Source of the DNA: Pseudomonas sp. KBW05
GTDB lineage: Bacteria > Pseudomonadota > Gammaproteobacteria > Pseudomonadales > Pseudomonadaceae
DNA length: 64,000 nt
Direction of reading: 5' to 3'
Assembly: GCF_003852405.1 (NCBI RefSeq)
Contig: NZ_QAJM01000014.1
Location: 250,969-314,968, forward strand
The translations under genes were made by a program, and so were the position numbers. Below are positions 48,193-57,024 of this stretch, piece after piece. A model generated the notes under the pieces. That model was given only the letters and a program-made list of their open reading frames with translations. It had not been told where the DNA came from and ran no database searches. The stretch's first letter is position 1. Each line of letters begins with the position of its first letter.

Positions 48193-50568
48193 TTAGGCGG
48201 ACGCTTGGCCTTCCGCCAGGAAGAACCAGGTTTCCAGCACGGAATCGGGGTTCAGCGAGACACTTTCGATGCCCTGTTCCATCAGCCATTTGGCCAGGTC
48301 CGGGTGGTCGGAAGGGCCTTGGCCGCAGATACCGATGTACTTGCCGGCCTTGTTACAGGCCTGGATGGCGTTGGCCAGCAGCTTCTTGACCGCAGGATTT
48401 CGCTCATCGAACAGGTGCGCGATGATCCCGGAGTCGCGGTCCAGGCCCAGGGTCAGCTGGGTCAGGTCGTTGGAGCCGATGGAGAAACCGTCGAAGAATT
48501 CCAGGAACTCTTCGGCCAGGATGGCGTTGGACGGCAGTTCGCACATCATGATCACGCGCAAGCCGTTCTCGCCACGGGACAGGCCGTTCTCAGCCAGCAG
48601 GTCCACCACTTGGCTCGCTTCACCCAGGGTGCGCACGAACGGCACCATGATCTCGACGTTGGTCAGGCCCATCTCGTTGCGCACGCGCTTGAGGGCGCGG
48701 CATTCGAGTTCGAAGCAGTCGCGGAACGCTTCACTGATGTAACGCGAGGCACCACGGAAACCCAGCATCGGGTTTTCTTCTTCCGGCTCGTAGAGCTTGC
48801 CGCCGATCAGGTTGGCGTATTCGTTGGACTTGAAGTCCGACAGGCGCACGATGACCTTTTTCGGGTAGAACGCTGCCGCCAGGGTGCTGATGCCTTCCAC
48901 CAGCTTCTCGACGTAGAAACCCACCGGGTCGTTGTAGCCGGCGATACGCTTGTCGACGCTTTCCTTGATGTCCAGCGGCAGGCCGTCGTAGTTCAACAGG
49001 GCCTTGGGGTGCACGCCGATCATGCGGTTGATGATGAACTCCAGGCGGGCCAGGCCCACACCGGCGTTCGGCAACTGCGCGAAGTCGAAGGCACGGTCCG
49101 GGTTGCCGACGTTCATCATGATCTTGAACGGCAGGTCGGGCATGGCGTCGATGGAGTTTTGCTTGATGTCGAAGCCCAGCTCGCCTTCAAAGATGAAGCC
49201 GGTGTCGCCTTCGGCGCAGGAAACAGTCACGCCCTGGCCGTCTTTGAGCAGTTGGGTCGCGTTGCCGCAGCCCACGACCGCAGGAATCCCCAGCTCACGG
49301 GCGATGATCGCCGCGTGGCAGGTACGCCCGCCACGGTTGGTGACGATGGCGCTGGCGCGTTTCATCACCGGTTCCCAGTCCGGGTCGGTCATGTCGGAGA
49401 CCAGCACGTCACCTGGCTGGACTTTGTCCATTTCGGACACATCCTTGATGATCCGCACCTTGCCGGCGCCGATGCGCTGGCCGATGGCACGGCCTTCCAC
49501 CAGCACGGTGCCGGTTTCTTTCAGCAGGTAGCGTTCCATGACGTTGGCCGAAGTGCGGCTCTTCACGGTTTCCGGGCGGGCTTGCACGATGTACAGCTTG
49601 CCGTCGTCGCCATCTTTGGCCCACTCGATATCCATCGGGCACTTGTAGTGCTTTTCAATGATCATCGCTTGCTTGGCCAATTCGCTGACTTCAGCGTCGG
49701 TCAAGCAGAAACGCGCGCGATCAGCCTTGTCGACGTCAACGGTTTTCACCGAACGGCCGGCCTTGGCTTCATCACCGTAGATCATCTTGATGGCCTTGCT
49801 GCCCAGGTTGCGGCGCAGGATGGCCGGGCGACCGGCTTCAAGGGTGTGCTTGTGGACGTAGAATTCGTCCGGGTTCACCGCGCCTTGTACGACGGTTTCC
49901 CCCAGGCCGTAGGCGCCGGTGATAAACACCACGTCACGGAAGCCGGATTCGGTATCGAGGGTGAACATGACGCCGGCGGTACCGGTTTCCGAACGCACCA
50001 TGCGTTGCACGCCGGCAGACAGGGCCACCAGCTTGTGGTCGAAACCTTGGTGTACACGGTAGGAAATCGCGCGATCGTTGAACAGCGAGGCGAACACTTC
50101 CTTGGCCGCGCGGATCACGTTTTCCACGCCGCGGATATTCAGGAAGGTTTCTTGCTGGCCGGCGAACGAGGCGTCCGGCAAGTCTTCGGCGGTGGCCGAG
50201 GAGCGCACGGCAACGGCCACGTCCGGGTTGCCGGCCGACAGTTCGGCGAAGGCGGTGCGGATTTCTTCGTTGAGCTTCTCGGGGAACTCGGCGTCCATGA
50301 TCCATTGACGGATCTGGCTGCCGGTCTTGGCCAGGGCGTTGACGTCATCGACGTCCAGTGCGTCCAGCGCGGCGTGGATCTGAGCGTTGAGGCCGCTCAG
50401 TTCGAGGAAATCGCGGTAAGCCTGGGCCGTGGTGGCAAAACCACCCGGCACCGAAACACCAGCGCCTGCAAGATTACTGATCATCTCGCCGAGGGATGCG
50501 TTCTTGCCCCCCACGTGCTCTACATCATGGACGCCGAGCTTATCGAGGGAAACTACGTACTCTACCAA
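48193..50568 (-). CDS. ppsA: phosphoenolpyruvate synthase
   Basis: PpsA converts pyruvate and ATP to phosphoenolpyruvate, AMP and phosphate for gluconeogenesis. The 791-residue protein has the ATP-grasp domain ([32 protein letters not shown]), the swivelling His domain ([19 protein letters not shown]) and the C-terminal PEP barrel ending near [12 protein letters not shown]. The start codon is TTG at 50568 (reading [11 protein letters not shown] next), with GGAGA seven bases upstream; no ATG is nearby. It is divergent from its regulatory kinase/phosphatase gene ppsR. Confidence 0.97.
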   Translation of the reverse strand: MVEYVVSLDKLGVHDVEHVGGKNASLGEMISNLAGAGVSVPGGFATTAQAYRDFLELSGLNAQIHAALDALDVDDVNALAKTGSQIRQWIMDAEFPEKLNEEIRTAFAELSAGNPDVAVAVRSSATAEDLPDASFAGQQETFLNIRGVENVIRAAKEVFASLFNDRAISYRVHQGFDHKLVALSAGVQRMVRSETGTAGVMFTLDTESGFRDVVFITGAYGLGETVVQGAVNPDEFYVHKHTLEAGRPAILRRNLGSKAIKMIYGDEAKAGRSVKTVDVDKADRARFCLTDAEVSELAKQAMIIEKHYKCPMDIEWAKDGDDGKLYIVQARPETVKSRTSANVMERYLLKETGTVLVEGRAIGQRIGAGKVRIIKDVSEMDKVQPGDVLVSDMTDPDWEPVMKRASAIVTNRGGRTCHAAIIARELGIPAVVGCGNATQLLKDGQGVTVSCAEGDTGFIFEGELGFDIKQNSIDAMPDLPFKIMMNVGNPDRAFDFAQLPNAGVGLARLEFIINRMIGVHPKALLNYDGLPLDIKESVDKRIAGYNDPVGFYVEKLVEGISTLAAAFYPKKVIVRLSDFKSNEYANLIGGKLYEPEEENPMLGFRGASRYISEAFRDCFELECRALKRVRNEMGLTNVEIMVPFVRTLGEASQVVDLLAENGLSRGENGLRVIMMCELPSNAILAEEFLEFFDGFSIGSNDLTQLTLGLDRDSGIIAHLFDERNPAVKKLLANAIQACNKAGKYIGICGQGPSDHPDLAKWLMEQGIESVSLNPDSVLETWFFLAEGQASA

Positions 50569-50746
50569 GGTGATCTCTCCACTAACTGTGTTGGAAAAGC
50601 TCAGGACGCCGGCTGCTCAGTAGGAGCTTTCGCCAGCGCTTGTGGCCTGGACCTGGAAAATAAGTGAGAATGCGGCCCACTGCGGGACGGCAAAATCGCG
50701 CCTATCATATCCAAGATTCGTCATCAGCTTAAGGCCCAGGGCTCAA

Positions 50747-51565
50747 ATGAAACGATCTGCTTTCTTTATCTCCGACGGCACCGGCATCACCGCCGAAACA
50801 TTGGGTCAAAGCCTGTTGGCGCAGTTCGAAAACATTACCTTCGCCAAATTCACGCGGCCGTATATCGACAGCGTGGATAAAGCGCGGGCCATGGTACAAC
50901 AAATCAATCTGGCGGCTGAAAAAGACGGCTTTCGGCCGATCATTTTCGACACCATTGTCAATCAGGACATTCGTGAGATCCTCGCGACTTCCAATGGTTT
51001 CATGATCGACATCTTCTCGACGTTCCTCGCACCACTGGAACAAGAGCTGAGTGAACACTCCTCGTACTCGGTAGGAAAGTCCCATTCCATTGGGCACAAC
51101 TCCAACTATATGGAGCGTATCGAGGCGGTGAACTTTGCCCTCGACAACGATGACGGCGCCCGCACGCACTACTACGACAAGGCCGACCTGATCCTGGTGG
51201 GCGTGTCCCGCTGCGGCAAGACGCCGACCTGCCTGTATATGGCCATGCAATTCGGCATCCGCGCGGCCAACTACCCGCTGACCGAGGACGACATGGAGCA
51301 CCTGACGCTGCCTGCAGCCTTGCGCTCACACCGGCACAAACTGTTCGGCCTGACCATCGACCCGGACCGCCTCACCTCGATCCGCAACGAGCGCAAGCCC
51401 AATAGCCGTTACTCCAGCTATGCACAGTGCGAATTCGAAGTGCGCGAAGTAGAAAATCTGTTCCGTCGCGAGAATATTGCGCATATCAATTCCACGCACT
51501 TTTCGGTGGAAGAGATTTCCGCGAAGATTCTGGTGGAGAAGGGTGTGGAGCGGCGGTTCAAGTAG
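50747..51565 (+). CDS. ppsR: PEP synthase regulatory protein (bifunctional kinase/pyrophosphorylase)
   Basis: PpsR inactivates PpsA by ADP-dependent threonine phosphorylation and reactivates it by phosphorolysis. The 272-residue protein has [17 protein letters not shown] at the start and the P-loop [15 protein letters not shown] at about 150-165, the marks of the DUF299 family. The ATG at 50747 has AGGG upstream; earlier frames extend only into the intergenic region. It is transcribed divergently from ppsA, which keeps enzyme and regulator linked. Confidence 0.96.
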   Translation: MKRSAFFISDGTGITAETLGQSLLAQFENITFAKFTRPYIDSVDKARAMVQQINLAAEKDGFRPIIFDTIVNQDIREILATSNGFMIDIFSTFLAPLEQELSEHSSYSVGKSHSIGHNSNYMERIEAVNFALDNDDGARTHYYDKADLILVGVSRCGKTPTCLYMAMQFGIRAANYPLTEDDMEHLTLPAALRSHRHKLFGLTIDPDRLTSIRNERKPNSRYSSYAQCEFEVREVENLFRRENIAHINSTHFSVEEISAKILVEKGVERRFK

Positions 51566-51585
51566 TTGTGTTGCCTGGGCTGGCC

Positions 51586-51670
51586 TCTTCGCGGGCAAGC
51601 CCGCTCCCACACTTGACTGCATTCCAAAGCTGGAACTCGGTTAACTGTGGGAGCTGGCTTGCCTGCGATG
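51586..51670. repeat. REP pair of mixed class in divergent orientation
   Basis: CGGGCAAGCCCGCTCCCACA (left, ending ~51611) and TGTGGGAGCTGGCTTGCCTG (from ~51645). The two copies face each other by their GTGGGAG ends, and their inner sequences differ. It fills the convergent ppsR/MocR junction. Confidence 0.8.
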
Positions 51671-51692
51671 AACGATAACGCGGTAACCCTGC

Positions 51693-53117
51693 CTACAACT
51701 GAAACCGCCCCCCACCCTGCCCCAGCGCCGTCGCCAACGCATCAAACCCCGCCAACAACAGCTGATCATCTCCGGATGTGTTGCAGACACTCGCCCGAAT
51801 AAACTGCGGCACCGCCGTCTGCCCTACGGCAAACGCCTCGGCCGTGGCGATCAGGTAATTATTCTGCTTAAGCTCCGCCTCGATCTCCGACGCGCGCCAA
51901 GGTTCCGGGACTTCGATCCAGAAGTGCGGGCTATTGAGGTGCGTGCGGTACTCAAGCCCGGCCAACAACCCCTCGACCAGGGTTTTGCGGCGGCTGATCT
52001 CGTGGATCTGCTGACGCAACAGGTATTCCGCCGTGCCGTTTTCAATCCACTGCGTCGCCAGTTCCAGGGTCACCGGCGTGGCCATCCAGCAGGTTGAGCG
52101 CAGCGCCGCCGAAATACGGCTGACCAGCGCCGGCGGCGCATGCACGTAACCCACACGCAACCCGGCCGACACCGCCTTGCTCAAACTGCTGATCAAGATC
52201 GTACGCTCGGGCGCGAAATAACTGAGTGGTGGCGGACGATCTTCCACCAACACACCGTGGGCTTCGTCTTCGAGAATCAGCAGGTTGTGTTCCCGACAAA
52301 CCCTGGCCAACGCTTCCCGGCGCGAAATCGACAGGACTGCCGTCGTCGGGTTCTGAATAGTCGGCGTGCAATACAACGCGGAAACCCGGTGGTTACGACA
52401 GACTTCATCCAAGGCCCCCGGGAGCACACCCTCCTCGTCCATCTCCAGGCCGATCAAGCGCACGCCAAGCATGCGTGCTGCGGTGATCAACCCCGGGTAC
52501 GTCAATTGTTCGGTGACCACCGTATCGCCAGCGCGCAACAACGCCATCATCGCGCAGAGCAAACCATGCTGGCCGCCATTGACGCAGATGACCTGCTCGG
52601 GAATCGGATGGAAGTCACGCTGCACCAGCCATTGCGCGCCGGCTTCGCGGTAACGCGGCAGGCCTGCATCGGGCGTGTAGGCGCTGATGTCCTGGAGAAA
52701 CTTGGCGCTGGTCGCCAGGGTTTGCAGGCTCTGGGCGAGAAACGTCGTCTCCTGCCCGGGGATATGCATGTTGCGGCTCATGTCGAAGTATTGGCGCGGC
52801 TCTTCGCTGAAGTTACGAAAGCCTTCATCACGCTGGCGCTCCATCCCACGCTTGCGCACGAAAGTGCCGTCACCCACCCGCGCCACGACCAGACCCAGGC
52901 GTTCCAGTTCGCCGTAGGCCCGGCTGATGGTGCCGATGGTCACCCCAAGATTGTCGGAAAGCACCCGGTGGGGCGGTAGCTTTCGTCCTGGTTCAATCAG
53001 CCCTTCGAGGATGCCCCGTTCCATGACATCGGACAGGCGCTTGTACTTCACGCCCTGCCCGCTGGACAACCCCTCACGCATAATTGACACCATGTCAATA
53101 TTTGTTTTGACAGCCAT
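51693..53117 (-). CDS. MocR-type regulator (GntR winged helix fused to aminotransferase fold)
   Basis: The 474-residue protein has a GntR winged helix (~20-90; LSDNLGVTIGTISRAYGELERLG) and a fold-type I PLP domain (VNGGQHGLLCAM, ILEDEAHGVL, SSLSKAVSAGLRVGY with the PLP-binding Lys). Such regulators sense amino-acid or vitamin B6 compounds through PLP. AGGGCGAAAG precedes the ATG. It is divergent from the exporter/JAMM-E1/cysteine synthase operon 103 bp away, and direct repeats of GTTCAAT lie in between, so it most likely controls that operon, with a cysteine- or serine-related ligand as a guess. Confidence 0.9.
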   Translation of the reverse strand: MAVKTNIDMVSIMREGLSSGQGVKYKRLSDVMERGILEGLIEPGRKLPPHRVLSDNLGVTIGTISRAYGELERLGLVVARVGDGTFVRKRGMERQRDEGFRNFSEEPRQYFDMSRNMHIPGQETTFLAQSLQTLATSAKFLQDISAYTPDAGLPRYREAGAQWLVQRDFHPIPEQVICVNGGQHGLLCAMMALLRAGDTVVTEQLTYPGLITAARMLGVRLIGLEMDEEGVLPGALDEVCRNHRVSALYCTPTIQNPTTAVLSISRREALARVCREHNLLILEDEAHGVLVEDRPPPLSYFAPERTILISSLSKAVSAGLRVGYVHAPPALVSRISAALRSTCWMATPVTLELATQWIENGTAEYLLRQQIHEISRRKTLVEGLLAGLEYRTHLNSPHFWIEVPEPWRASEIEAELKQNNYLIATAEAFAVGQTAVPQFIRASVCNTSGDDQLLLAGFDALATALGQGGGRFQL

Positions 53118-53145
53118 CTTTCGCCCTAATAGTGTGCTTTTACGG

Positions 53146-53196
53146 GTTCAATCGCCGAATTTAATAACTCATTACAAGTTCAATATAGAGTTCAAT
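53146..53196. promoter_or_regulatory. GTTCAAT direct repeats, candidate MocR operator
   Basis: GTTCAAT occurs at 53146-53152, 53178-53184 and 53190-53196. The last two form AGTTCAAT direct repeats with a 12-bp period; the first is 32 bp further up, near the MocR promoter side. MocR proteins typically bind direct repeats in the divergent promoter region. Confidence 0.6.
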
Positions 53197-53220
53197 TCCG
53201 GCTCAGGGAAGCAATAAACG

Positions 53221-54171
53221 ATGCCAATGTCCGCCGTTCTCGAAAACGCTGAAAAAACCAAATCCCAGAAACAGTGGTTGGCCGGCCTGGTCACCAGCCT
53301 GATGTTTCTCATCGTGTGCCTGAGCTGGGGCACCACCTGGCTGGGGATCAAGATCGCCGTAGAGAGCGTGCCGCCGCTGACGTCCGCGGGCCTGCGCTTC
53401 CTGATCGCCTTCCCGCTGTTCCTGTGTTTTGCCATGGTGCGCCGCGAGCCGATCCTGTTCCCCCGGGAAAGCCGCTGGTTCTTTGTGTTCGTGACCCTTT
53501 CCTACTTCAGCGTTCCGTATTACCTGCTCAACTACGGCGAGATGCATGTGTCGTCCGGCCTGACCGCCCTGCTGTTCAGTTGCATGCCGGTGTTCATCCT
53601 GATTTTCTCCGCGCTGTTCCTGCGCGAGCGCATCTACTTCTCCCAGGTGGTCGGCATCGGTATCGGTTTCGGCAGCCTGTACATGATCATCAAGAGCCAG
53701 GGCCTGCACCTGGACCACGCCGAGTTCTTCGGGGTACTGGCGATTCTGACCGCCGCGATCATGCACGCCTTGTGCTACGTCATTACCAAGCAAAAAGGCA
53801 GCGCCATCAGCGTGATCACCTACAACACCCTGCCCATCGGCATTGCCGGGCTGATGCTGTTCGTGGCCGGGCTGTGGTTTGAAACCCCCAGCTTCGACAG
53901 CATCACCCTGCGCTCCTGGAGTGCGCTGTTCTACCTCGGCCTGGTGGCCTCGGTCGGTGGCTTCATCGTGTACTTCATGCTGCTCAAGCGCCTGAGCCCG
54001 ATCATCCTGTCGTTCGTGTTCATCATCTTCCCGGTGTTCGCGGTGATCATCGGCGCCTGGTACGAAGGCGTGGCGATTTCCCGCGACCTGATGCTGTATT
54101 CGGCCATCCTGCTGGCCGGTTTTGCGATCACCAAGTTGCCGGTTGAAAAACTCCTGGCCAAGAAAAAATGA
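53221..54171 (+). CDS. EamA-family (DMT superfamily) exporter
   Basis: The 316-residue protein has ten predicted membrane segments and two EamA repeats (LSWGTTWLGIKIAVESVPPL, and LGLVASVGGFIVYFMLLKRL in the second half). EamA proteins often export amino acids or their acetylated forms such as cysteine and O-acetylserine. AGGGA precedes the ATG at 53221; a second ATG two codons later is possible. Its TGA overlaps the frame of the next gene. As first gene of an operon with cysteine-forming enzymes, export of a cysteine-pathway product or overflow metabolite is plausible. Confidence 0.88.
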   Translation: MPMSAVLENAEKTKSQKQWLAGLVTSLMFLIVCLSWGTTWLGIKIAVESVPPLTSAGLRFLIAFPLFLCFAMVRREPILFPRESRWFFVFVTLSYFSVPYYLLNYGEMHVSSGLTALLFSCMPVFILIFSALFLRERIYFSQVVGIGIGFGSLYMIIKSQGLHLDHAEFFGVLAILTAAIMHALCYVITKQKGSAISVITYNTLPIGIAGLMLFVAGLWFETPSFDSITLRSWSALFYLGLVASVGGFIVYFMLLKRLSPIILSFVFIIFPVFAVIIGAWYEGVAISRDLMLYSAILLAGFAITKLPVEKLLAKKK

Positions 54172-54194
54172 CCCTCAACAAACGCGAGAGAAAC

Positions 54195-56057
54195 ATGGAC
54201 GTCCTCCGCCCAAAAGCCCTGGAACAGATCTACGCCCACGCCAGCCGCAGCTATCCCGAGGAATGCTGTGGTTTCGTCTTCGCCGACGGCAGTGTGCACC
54301 TGGGCAGCAATATCCAGAACGAGCTGCACCGCAAGAACCCCGAGATCTACCCGCGCACCGCCGCCAACGGCTACACCTTCTCGGTGGCCGACACCCTGCT
54401 GCTGAACAAGGCGTTTCGCAGCGACAACCCGGTGGTGGTGATCTACCACTCCCACCCCGACGTCGGCGCCTACTTCAGTGACGAAGACCAGGACAAGGCG
54501 CTGTTCATGGGCGAACCGATCTTCCCCGTGAGCTACCTGGTGGTCGATGTTCGCCAGGGCCAGGCCCTGTGTTCAAAGCTGTTTGCCTGGGATGGCAAGC
54601 ATTTCGCCCTTAACCCTTTCAACGACCTGCACACGGAGTTGTCCATGAACGCTGTCTCTTTCCCCGACATTCTGGTTCGCGTGGCCAAGCTGCCAGAATC
54701 GACCCTTGAGGGCACCGGATCGACATTGCGCGAAGTCATTGAAAACCTCTGCACCAGCCACCCGCAGCTGCGCCCGCATCTGTTCCACGAAAAGAACAAC
54801 CAGCTCAAGGAACACTTCCTGTTTACCGCCGAGGAAGAGCTGATCGGCGCCGACGATCCACTCCCAGGCAAAGCCCGGATCGAAGTGTTGCTCGCCACGT
54901 CCGGCGGCATGGATGTGCAGACGTTGAGCAATGAAGAAGTACAACGTTACGTGCGCCATATCACCCTGCCGGGCGTCGGCCGTGAAGGCCAGTTGAACCT
55001 GAAGAAAGCCAAGGTGCTGATCATCGGCACCGGCGGCCTGGGCTCGCCCATCAGCCTCTACCTGGCGGCGGCCGGCATCGGCACCCTGGGCCTGGTGGAT
55101 TTCGACGTGGTGGAAAGCAGCAACCTGCAACGCCAGATCGTCCACGGCAACAGCACCTTAGGCATGCCCAAGGTCGAGTCCGCCAAGCAGCGCCTGCAAG
55201 ACCTCAACCGCCATATCCAGATCAACGCCCACGACACCGCCCTGAATGCCGACAACGCCCTGGAACTGGTGGGCGCCTACGACCTGGTGATCGACGGCAC
55301 CGACAATTTCGACACCCGCTACCTGGTCAACGACGCCTGCGTCCAACTGGGCAAACCCTTGGTGTACGGTGCCATCTACCGTTTCGACGGGCAGATCAGC
55401 GTGCTCAACTATAAAGGCGGGCCGTGCTACCGCTGTCTGTTTCCCCAGGCACCGCCCGCTGAACTGGCGCCCAATTGCAGCGCCGGTGGCGTGATTGGCG
55501 TGCTGCCCGGTGTGGTCGGGATGATCCAGGCCACCGAGGCGATCAAGTTGCTGATCGGCATCGGCGAACCCTTGTCCGGCCGCCTGATGCGCTTCGATGC
55601 GCTGGCGATGAAATTCAGCGAGATCCGCTTCAAGCGCCGCGCCGACTGCCCGTGCTGCTCGGACCTGCGCCACAGCGCAACCCAGGCCCCGGCGGTCTGC
55701 GCCGACGCCGTGCCCGGCACGCCATCGCTGGCCGCAGAGCGCTACATCAAGCCGCGCGTGCTCAAGCAACTGCTCGAGCATCCCCGCAGCGCCGACGTAC
55801 TACTGGACGTGCGCGACGCCAGCGAGCTGGAAGTGTGCAAATTGCCGGGCGTGGTACACATCCCCCTGGCCGAGCTGGATGGGCAACTCGACAGCCTCAG
55901 CCGCGACAACACCCACTACCTGATCTGTTATGCCGGCACCCGCGCCGAGCAAGCGGCCACCACCCTGCTGGCGGCCGGCTTCGCCAACACCAAAGTCCTG
56001 CAGGGCGGCATGAAACATTGGGTGCGCGACGTCGAACCCGATATGCCTTTGTATTGA
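54195..56057 (+). CDS. JAMM peptidase-CysO/ThiS ubiquitin fold-MoeZ-like E1-rhodanese fusion
   Basis: Four units make up this 620-residue chain. (1) JAMM/MPN+ zinc isopeptidase, ~1-148: E22 or E23, H85-x-H87, S95 and D98 form the complete HxH-x7-S-x2-D site. (2) Ubiquitin-like CysO/ThiS domain, 151-238, ending in S-G237-G238. (3) MoeB/ThiF-type E1, ~243-495: GTGGLG at 278-283, R313, D370, zinc Cys 411/414/485/488, Cys428. (4) Rhodanese, ~515-620: C578-Y-A-G-T-R loop. In Mycobacterium separate Mec, CysO and MoeZ proteins give cysteine from a carrier thiocarboxylate with CysM; here a CysM-like gene follows directly. The ATG at 54195 has GAGAG upstream; 54168 is less likely. The internal GG must be freed for thiocarboxylate chemistry, which is unexplained. 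Confidence 0.92.
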   Translation: MDVLRPKALEQIYAHASRSYPEECCGFVFADGSVHLGSNIQNELHRKNPEIYPRTAANGYTFSVADTLLLNKAFRSDNPVVVIYHSHPDVGAYFSDEDQDKALFMGEPIFPVSYLVVDVRQGQALCSKLFAWDGKHFALNPFNDLHTELSMNAVSFPDILVRVAKLPESTLEGTGSTLREVIENLCTSHPQLRPHLFHEKNNQLKEHFLFTAEEELIGADDPLPGKARIEVLLATSGGMDVQTLSNEEVQRYVRHITLPGVGREGQLNLKKAKVLIIGTGGLGSPISLYLAAAGIGTLGLVDFDVVESSNLQRQIVHGNSTLGMPKVESAKQRLQDLNRHIQINAHDTALNADNALELVGAYDLVIDGTDNFDTRYLVNDACVQLGKPLVYGAIYRFDGQISVLNYKGGPCYRCLFPQAPPAELAPNCSAGGVIGVLPGVVGMIQATEAIKLLIGIGEPLSGRLMRFDALAMKFSEIRFKRRADCPCCSDLRHSATQAPAVCADAVPGTPSLAAERYIKPRVLKQLLEHPRSADVLLDVRDASELEVCKLPGVVHIPLAELDGQLDSLSRDNTHYLICYAGTRAEQAATTLLAAGFANTKVLQGGMKHWVRDVEPDMPLY

Positions 56058-56072
56058 GCCGGGGGCTGACTG

Positions 56073-56987
56073 ATGCTGCATAACTCCATTCTCGACGTCA
56101 TCGGCCATACGCCGATTGTGCGCCTGGCGCAGTTTTCCGAAGACCTCGGCATCGAGGTCTACGCCAAGCTCGAATCCCTCAACCCTGGCGGCAGCCACAA
56201 GGCGCGCATCGCCCTGGGCATGATCCTCGACGCCGAGCGCCGTGGCGTGCTGATCCGTGACGCCGGGCAAACCATCATCGAGCCCAGCGGCGGCAACACC
56301 GGCATTGGCCTGGTGATGGCGGGCAACGTGCTGGGCTACAAAGTGGTGCTGGTGATCCCCGACAACTACAGCCCCGAAAAGCAAAAGCTGCTGCGCCTTT
56401 ACGGCGCCAAGGTGGTGCTGTCGGACAGCCGCCTGGGCAACAATTCCCACGGCGAAAAGTGCTTGGAACTGCAACTGGAAAACCCCAGCTACGTAATGCT
56501 CAACCAGCAGCGCAATGGCGCCAACCCGCAAACCCACCGCGACACTACCGCGCCCGAGATCCTGCGTGCCTTCGGTGAACGGCGCGTGGACTACTTCGTC
56601 AGCGGCATCGGCACCGGTGGCCACATCACCGGCATCGGCGAAACCCTCAAGGCCGCCTGGCCGGAGCTGCGCGTCATGGGCGTGGAGCCGGAAGAGTGCG
56701 ACCTGCTGAAAAACCAGCACGCGCCGCACCATATCCAGGGCCTGTCGATCGGCCTGATCCCCAGCATCCTCAACCTGGATGTGCTGGACGGCATGCTCAA
56801 GGTGTCGCGCCAGGAGTGCATCGACATGATGAAACGCATCATGCGCACGGATGCCATCAGCCTGGGCCTGTCCTCGGCCGCCAACATGGTGGCCATTGCC
56901 AAGCTCGCCCCGGAGCTGCCCACCGAAACAGTGGTACTGACCATGGTCTACGACAATGCCGACAGCTACCTGCCCAGTTTCGAATAA
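56073..56987 (+). CDS. cysteine synthase family PLP enzyme (CysM/CysK-like)
   Basis: The 304-residue enzyme has the Asn-Pro loop with the PLP Lys (NPGGSHKAR, K43), the substrate loop PSGGNTG (71-77) and the phosphate-binding GIGTGGHITG. The usual motif after the Asn-Pro is SxKDR; SHKAR is unusual and may alter specificity. The gene starts 15 bp after the fusion gene. By analogy with mycobacterial CysM it would join an activated serine (O-acetyl- or O-phosphoserine) to a protein thiocarboxylate; simple sulfide-dependent synthesis is the alternative. A serine acetyltransferase encoded next favours O-acetylserine. Confidence 0.88.
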   Translation: MLHNSILDVIGHTPIVRLAQFSEDLGIEVYAKLESLNPGGSHKARIALGMILDAERRGVLIRDAGQTIIEPSGGNTGIGLVMAGNVLGYKVVLVIPDNYSPEKQKLLRLYGAKVVLSDSRLGNNSHGEKCLELQLENPSYVMLNQQRNGANPQTHRDTTAPEILRAFGERRVDYFVSGIGTGGHITGIGETLKAAWPELRVMGVEPEECDLLKNQHAPHHIQGLSIGLIPSILNLDVLDGMLKVSRQECIDMMKRIMRTDAISLGLSSAANMVAIAKLAPELPTETVVLTMVYDNADSYLPSFE

Positions 56988-57024
56988 GCGGTTTCCCAAC
57001 CATCCAGAATGCGGGGGTGCCTCC

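Noticed and set aside
47776-50667. Open frame of about 960 codons on the plus strand opposite ppsA and the hydrolase gene
   Set aside because: It spans two genes, two intergenic regions and a terminator; the opposite strand encodes two clear enzymes.
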